Positions 15,828 through 19,254 of a DNA stretch of 19,254 nucleotides are shown here, piece after piece. Source of the DNA: an uncultured Prevotella sp. Lineage in GTDB: Bacteria; Bacteroidota; Bacteroidia; Bacteroidales; Bacteroidaceae. Numbering within the stretch: the stretch's first letter is position 1; each line of letters opens with the position of its first letter. The translations under genes and the position numbers were made by a program. Under the pieces are notes generated by a model. The model did not search any database, was not told where the DNA came from, and saw only the letters and a program-made list of their open reading frames with translations. The stretch covers positions 1 through 19,254 of the forward strand of contig URDM01000057.1 of the NCBI GenBank assembly GCA_900546575.1, given 5' to 3'.

Positions 15828-15907
15828 AATTCAAAATTGAATAATTCACAATCGCAGGCGTAGCCGAGAACAATTCAAAATTCCAAATTCAAAATTCAAA
15901 ATTCAAA
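15828..15907. repeat. A+T-rich AATTCAAAATT repeat tract around a G+C-rich core
   Basis: AATTCAAAATT-type motifs occur at 15828-15847 and again, in tandem with a period of about 10 bp, at 15872-15907. Between them is a 16-bp G+C-rich stretch (15853-15868, CGCAGGCGTAGCCGAG). The composition is very unlike the flanking genes. It resembles dispersed intergenic repeats of Bacteroidetes, from general impression only. It ends about 55 bp before the fucosidase promoter. Confidence 0.6.
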
Positions 15908-15962
15908 AAAGAATCAAGTCATTATTTAAGCCGAGGGCTTAGGTTTTGTCAGAAAAATAGCG

Positions 15963-15971
15963 TAAATTTGC
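15963..15971 (+). promoter_or_regulatory. -7 promoter element for the GH29 fucosidase gene
   Basis: TAAATTTGC matches TAnnTTTGC exactly, 30 bp before the ATG at 16002. A TTTG at 15945-15948 is only 14 nt upstream, too close for a standard -33 element, so an activator may be needed. Confidence 0.65.
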
Positions 15972-16001
15972 ACAACCTACTTAAATAACACATTTACCAC
16001 T

Positions 16002-17849
16002 ATGAACAGAAAGCAAATTGGCAAATCATTAGCCATGTTGGCATGCGCAGCCATGCTGAGTGTGAATGCGTCGGCTCAGAAGGACGTGAAGGCTCCCGCC
16101 CCAATCCTGCCGGTGCCCGAACAGAAGCAGATTGACTGGCAGAAGATGGAGACATACGCCTTCATACACTTCGGACTCAACACCTTCAACGACCGCGAAT
16201 GGGGATACGGCGACTCCGACCCGAAGACTTTCAACCCCACACGACTCGACTGCGAGCAATGGGTGAAGACCCTTATTGCTGCCGGAATGAAGGGCGTGAT
16301 ATTGACAGCCAAGCATCACGACGGATTCTGTCTGTGGCCTTTCGAGGGCAACGACTACAACGTGAGCAAGTCGCCTTGGCGTGGCGGCAAGGGCAATGTA
16401 GTGCGCGAACTGGCTGACGCCTGCAAGAAGTACGGACTGAAGTTTGCCGTATATCTCTCGCCGTGGGACCGCTCACGTGCCGAATATGCCACACCCGACT
16501 ATCTGCCTTACTTCTACGCACAGCTGCGCGACCTCCTCACCAACTACGGCGAGGTGTTTGAGGTATGGTTTGACGGTGCCAACGGTGGCGACGGCTACTA
16601 TGGCGGAGCCAAGGACCAGCGCACCATCGACCGAAAGAACTACTACAACTACCCGCACATATTCAAGATGCTCGACGAGATACAGCCTAATGCCGTGGTA
16701 TTCGGCGACGGCGGCCCCGGATGCCGATGGGTTGGCAACGAGAAGGGATTTGCAGGCGAGACAAACTGGGCTTTCCTGCGCAAGGGCGAGGTTTATCCTG
16801 GCTACCCCAATTACCACGAACTGACATACGGACATGCCGACGGCAACCAGTGGACAGCTGCCGAGTGCGACGTATCAATACGTCCGGGCTGGTTCTATCA
16901 TCCCGAAGAGGACGACAAGGTGAAGTCGCCCGACCAGCTTGTCGACCTTTACTACCGCAGCGTAGGACACAACGCAACATTCCTGCTCAACTTCCCGGTA
17001 GACCGCGACGGACTCATCCATCCTATCGACTCGGCCAACGCAATAGCCTATCGCAACATCATACAGCGCGAACTCAGCAACAACCTCGTGGCTGGCATGA
17101 AGGCTCGTGTCAGCAGCGAACGTGGCGGACAGTTCACAGCAAAGGCTCTTACCGACAACTCTTGGGACACTTACTGGGCAACTCCCGACGGTGTGACCAC
17201 CGGCGACATTGAATTCCGATTCAAGAAGGCACAGCGCATGAACCGCATCATGCTGCAAGAGTACATCCCACTGGGACAGCGTGTCAAGAAGTTCAGCGTA
17301 GAATATCTCAACAACAAGGGTCAGTGGCAGACCGTAGAGCAGCCCGAGGAGACCACAACCATAGGCTACAAGCGTCTGTTGCGCTTTGCCACCGTCGAGT
17401 CGAAGGGCATTCGCGTGCGCATACTCGACTCACGCGGTCCGCTCTGCATCAACAATATCGGTGTGTATGACGGCGGAAAGAACGCCAAACTGACATGGAG
17501 CAAGGCTGCCGAAGACCTCAAGTCGCTGCCGTTCACTATCGTAAAGAAGGGCGCAGACGAGGTAGTTATCGACCTTGGCGAGGCTAAGGACATCACAACC
17601 CTGCAATATCTGCCCGACCAGAGCGAACACCGCAAGGGTCTGGTTCATACCTACAGCATCAGCACTTGCGACGCTAACGGCAACGTACAGAAGACTCTGA
17701 AGAAGGACGAGTTCTCAAACATCCAGAACAACCCGATTCTGCAGACCGTGACTTTCCCAACTGTCAAGACACGCTACCTTAAGTTCAAGGCTGAGCGCAT
17801 GGTCAAGGCAGGCGAGAATATGAACTACGAGGCATTGGGAGTGAACTAA
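16002..17849 (+). CDS. Secreted GH29 alpha-L-fucosidase with two C-terminal discoidin-like domains
   Basis: The 615-residue product removes terminal alpha-L-fucose. Residues 1-25 are a signal peptide (cleavage at ASA/Q). The catalytic barrel (about 45-350) carries HFGLNTFNDREWGYGD (56-71), FNPTRLDCEQW, ILTAKHHDGFCLWP (100-113) and YLSPWDRSR. The nucleophile is Asp191 in EVWFDGANGG, and the likely acid/base is Glu288 in AAECDVSIRPGWFYH. These motifs suggest the GH29-B type, which prefers alpha-1,3/1,4-linked fucose on branched glycans; the subfamily call is from motif memory. Two F5/8 type C-like domains follow, about 365-490 (ALTDNSWDTYWAT, INNIGVYDGG) and 495-615 (VIDLGEAKDITTLQYLP, TRYLKFKAE). 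It is monocistronic between its own promoter and a strong terminator, next to a 22-bp array. A role with the beta-galactosidase on fucosylated, galactose-bearing glycans is inference. Confidence 0.94.
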   Translation: MNRKQIGKSLAMLACAAMLSVNASAQKDVKAPAPILPVPEQKQIDWQKMETYAFIHFGLNTFNDREWGYGDSDPKTFNPTRLDCEQWVKTLIAAGMKGVILTAKHHDGFCLWPFEGNDYNVSKSPWRGGKGNVVRELADACKKYGLKFAVYLSPWDRSRAEYATPDYLPYFYAQLRDLLTNYGEVFEVWFDGANGGDGYYGGAKDQRTIDRKNYYNYPHIFKMLDEIQPNAVVFGDGGPGCRWVGNEKGFAGETNWAFLRKGEVYPGYPNYHELTYGHADGNQWTAAECDVSIRPGWFYHPEEDDKVKSPDQLVDLYYRSVGHNATFLLNFPVDRDGLIHPIDSANAIAYRNIIQRELSNNLVAGMKARVSSERGGQFTAKALTDNSWDTYWATPDGVTTGDIEFRFKKAQRMNRIMLQEYIPLGQRVKKFSVEYLNNKGQWQTVEQPEETTTIGYKRLLRFATVESKGIRVRILDSRGPLCINNIGVYDGGKNAKLTWSKAAEDLKSLPFTIVKKGADEVVIDLGEAKDITTLQYLPDQSEHRKGLVHTYSISTCDANGNVQKTLKKDEFSNIQNNPILQTVTFPTVKTRYLKFKAERMVKAGENMNYEALGVN

Positions 17850-17870
17850 ATCCAGAACCCAACAATACAT

Positions 17871-17931
17871 AAAAAGAGGGCGTGCATTCTATGTTTCTAC
17901 TGATGAAACATAAAATGCACGCCCTCTTTTT
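17871..17931. terminator. Bidirectional terminator between convergent GH29 and porin genes
   Basis: Two 27-nt arms (17871-17897 and 17905-17931) pair with a single mismatch around a 7-nt loop. A five-A run starts one arm and a five-T run ends the other, so the hairpin gives a U tract in both directions. It sits 22 bp after the fucosidase stop and 30 bp from the porin stop. Confidence 0.93.
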
Positions 17932-17960
17932 GTGTTTGATTATATCTCAGACCGATACGA

Positions 17961-19130
17961 TTAGAACTTCACATCAAACTCGAGGTCAAACATATTGTAG
18001 TTCGGCTTGTTGAGACTGCGATCGTTTACACGCACGTATTCGGCAGCAATCATGATGGATTTGCCTATCCAGTAGTTGGCACCTATTTCGTAGTTGGTCT
18101 TCGCCTTGTTCCACTCGGCAGTAGGACGATACATGTCGTAGCGTGCCTTGGCATAAAGCTTCTTGCTGATTACCGGTGCAATCATGAGCGCATAGAAACC
18201 GTCAGCCTTGTCGCCGGCAGCATAGTTGATGTTGCAGTCGGTCTCCTTGCCTGTCTTGTACGTTGTCTTGAAGCCGTAGCCCTGGCTGTGTATGTACTCC
18301 GAACGGAAAGTCCAGTCGTTGGCAGCATACTCGGCGCTGAACGCATAGCGGTTCTTCGACAATGAACGCACGCCGCTCTCAACTACGTTATTGCCATCCT
18401 CGTCGAGCACAGGCTTATGGTTGGCATCGGTAGCGTTCCATGTTCCCTTGCGGGCATACGAACCTGTCCATCCGAAAGCGCCAATACGCAATCCCTTAAC
18501 GGGCATAACCCAGAGACCGCCGATGATGTCCTTGCGCTGGTCGACATCCTTCTGACCCGTACCCTGACCGTTGAACACGCCAATCTGATAATGCACGAGG
18601 TTGCGACCAGCCTGATTATTGATGATATCGCCCTGAATCTGCACACCAATGTCACGTCCGTTGCTGGCATGCTCGCCCACACGGTCGCTGAATCCCGACA
18701 ACTTGGTCACGTTCTGCGAGTAGCCCATGAATCCCTGAGTGATAGGGTGCATAGGGTTCTCGAATGTGAACGGACGCTTAAACTGTCCTGCCTTCACCTT
18801 GAACGCATCAAATTTCTGCCACTCGGCGAATGCGTCAACCATACGAGGCGACGATCCGAGGTCGCTTGTGTTGCCATTGGCTTGAAGCTGAACCTTCCAG
18901 TAGAAGTCCTGCATCAGTCGGCCCTCAAGTGCCATACGCACCATGCGGATATTGAAGGTGTTGATGTCCTTGGTGCCGTCATTGGCCTCCTTGTCGCTGT
19001 ACTGATACTGCGACATTACATAGCCGCTGAACTTGATGTCGCTGACAACCGAGATCTTCGGCTTGTCCTGCTGAGCCAACGCGCCCGTAGTGGCAAGCGT
19101 AGCAAGAGCGAGAGATAAAAGCTTTTTCAT
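17961..19130 (-). CDS. OprO/OprP-like outer-membrane porin (phosphate-selective porin family)
   Basis: A 389-residue protein with a signal peptide (about 1-19, cleavage at ALA/Q). The rest is a large beta-barrel of the porin O/P family, recognised by the early strand KFSGYVMSQYQY, the strand NTFNIRMVRMALEGRL, the DFYWKVQLQAN strand, and the segment VKAGQFKRPFTFENPMHP. Strands alternate to the end, which closes in FDLEFDVKF with a terminal Phe, as expected for barrel insertion. Family members in Pseudomonas pass phosphate or polyphosphate, but in Bacteroidetes the substrate is usually unknown, so the name should not be taken as proof of phosphate selectivity. The ATG at 19128-19130 is preceded by TACTTATAAA with no recognisable TAnnTTTG promoter in the 124 bp available. 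It is single-gene, convergent with the fucosidase. Confidence 0.88.
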   Translation of the reverse strand: MKKLLSLALATLATTGALAQQDKPKISVVSDIKFSGYVMSQYQYSDKEANDGTKDINTFNIRMVRMALEGRLMQDFYWKVQLQANGNTSDLGSSPRMVDAFAEWQKFDAFKVKAGQFKRPFTFENPMHPITQGFMGYSQNVTKLSGFSDRVGEHASNGRDIGVQIQGDIINNQAGRNLVHYQIGVFNGQGTGQKDVDQRKDIIGGLWVMPVKGLRIGAFGWTGSYARKGTWNATDANHKPVLDEDGNNVVESGVRSLSKNRYAFSAEYAANDWTFRSEYIHSQGYGFKTTYKTGKETDCNINYAAGDKADGFYALMIAPVISKKLYAKARYDMYRPTAEWNKAKTNYEIGANYWIGKSIMIAAEYVRVNDRSLNKPNYNMFDLEFDVKF

Positions 19131-19207
19131 TTTATAAGTATTTGTCCTTTTTTATTTTTATATATGAGCTACTTTCCATAGGAGGATATGGCAAGAGTAA
19201 AACAAAA

Positions 19208-19254
19208 GCGGGCTGAAAGCCCAATTTCCTCCATAGCCCAGGGCAACGCCCTGG
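19208..19254. repeat. REP-like double hairpin, truncated by the right edge
   Basis: Two adjacent short hairpins, GGGCT-GAA-AGCCC (19210-19222) and CCAGGGC-AAC-GCCCTGG (19238-19254), are separated by 15 bp. The second probably extends past the window. Paired G+C-rich hairpins of this kind occur as dispersed repeats in many Bacteroidetes genomes and are sometimes linked to RAYT (REP-associated tyrosine) transposases; the match is from memory. No transposase is visible here. Confidence 0.6.

Noticed and set aside
15614..15844. Forward 76-codon frame through the repeat array as a gene
   Set aside because: It starts inside ccsBA and its content is only the 22-bp repeat read in rotating frames; no promoter or start context supports it.
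15382..15873. Reverse 163-codon frame over the array and the ccsBA 3' end
   Set aside because: Half is antisense to the conserved CcsA region and half is repeat; no homology is recognised.

Overview
The window looks like a chromosomal segment from a member of the Bacteroidales, most likely a Prevotella-type (Prevotellaceae) bacterium from a gut or rumen habitat. The support is: Bacteroidetes-style promoters (TAnnTTTGC with an upstream TTTG about 19-20 bp away) in front of several genes, few Shine-Dalgarno sequences, a type IX secretion (T9SS) sorting domain, a PorT-family outer-membrane protein, a CcsBA-type cytochrome c synthase, an OprO/P-type porin, and exported glycosidases with C-terminal discoidin domains. 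Genus is inferred from protein resemblance and cannot be fixed from the sequence alone.

Layout. Bases 1-9259 are read leftward: the N-terminal part of a membrane-anchored CobN/HmuS-like chelatase cut by the window edge (1-371), a 1356-residue secreted GH2 beta-galactosidase (624-4694), an ABC ATPase with no permease beside it (4799-5566), uvrA (5648-8485) and a small T9SS type B cargo protein (8549-9259). A divergent promoter region at about 9260-9389 separates these from rightward genes: a LysM plus periplasmic-binding-like protein (9390-10766), a PorT-family barrel (10784-11551), a POT peptide transporter (11617-13143), a CcsB-CcsA fusion (13357-15654) and a GH29 alpha-L-fucosidase (16002-17849). 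The fucosidase converges on a leftward porin (17961-19130) across a strong bidirectional terminator. A REP-like double hairpin begins at the right edge.

How the genes may work together. The beta-galactosidase and alpha-fucosidase would remove terminal galactose and fucose from host or plant glycans outside the cytoplasm, and the porin and peptide transporter fit uptake. LysM/PorT-like/T9SS-cargo genes form an envelope cluster. UvrA, CcsBA and the chelatase are housekeeping or cofactor functions.

Most unusual signal. Two separate intergenic arrays share an exact 22-bp period and a TCCTT-starting unit: 4730-4817, upstream of the GH2 gene, and 15662-15822, upstream of the GH29 gene. They have no unique spacers, produce AAGGA/TCCTT inverted repeats at unit junctions, and each precedes an exported glycosidase with discoidin-like domains. 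Whether they are operators, RNA structures or a dispersed repeat family cannot be decided here. They are the best candidate for something undescribed.
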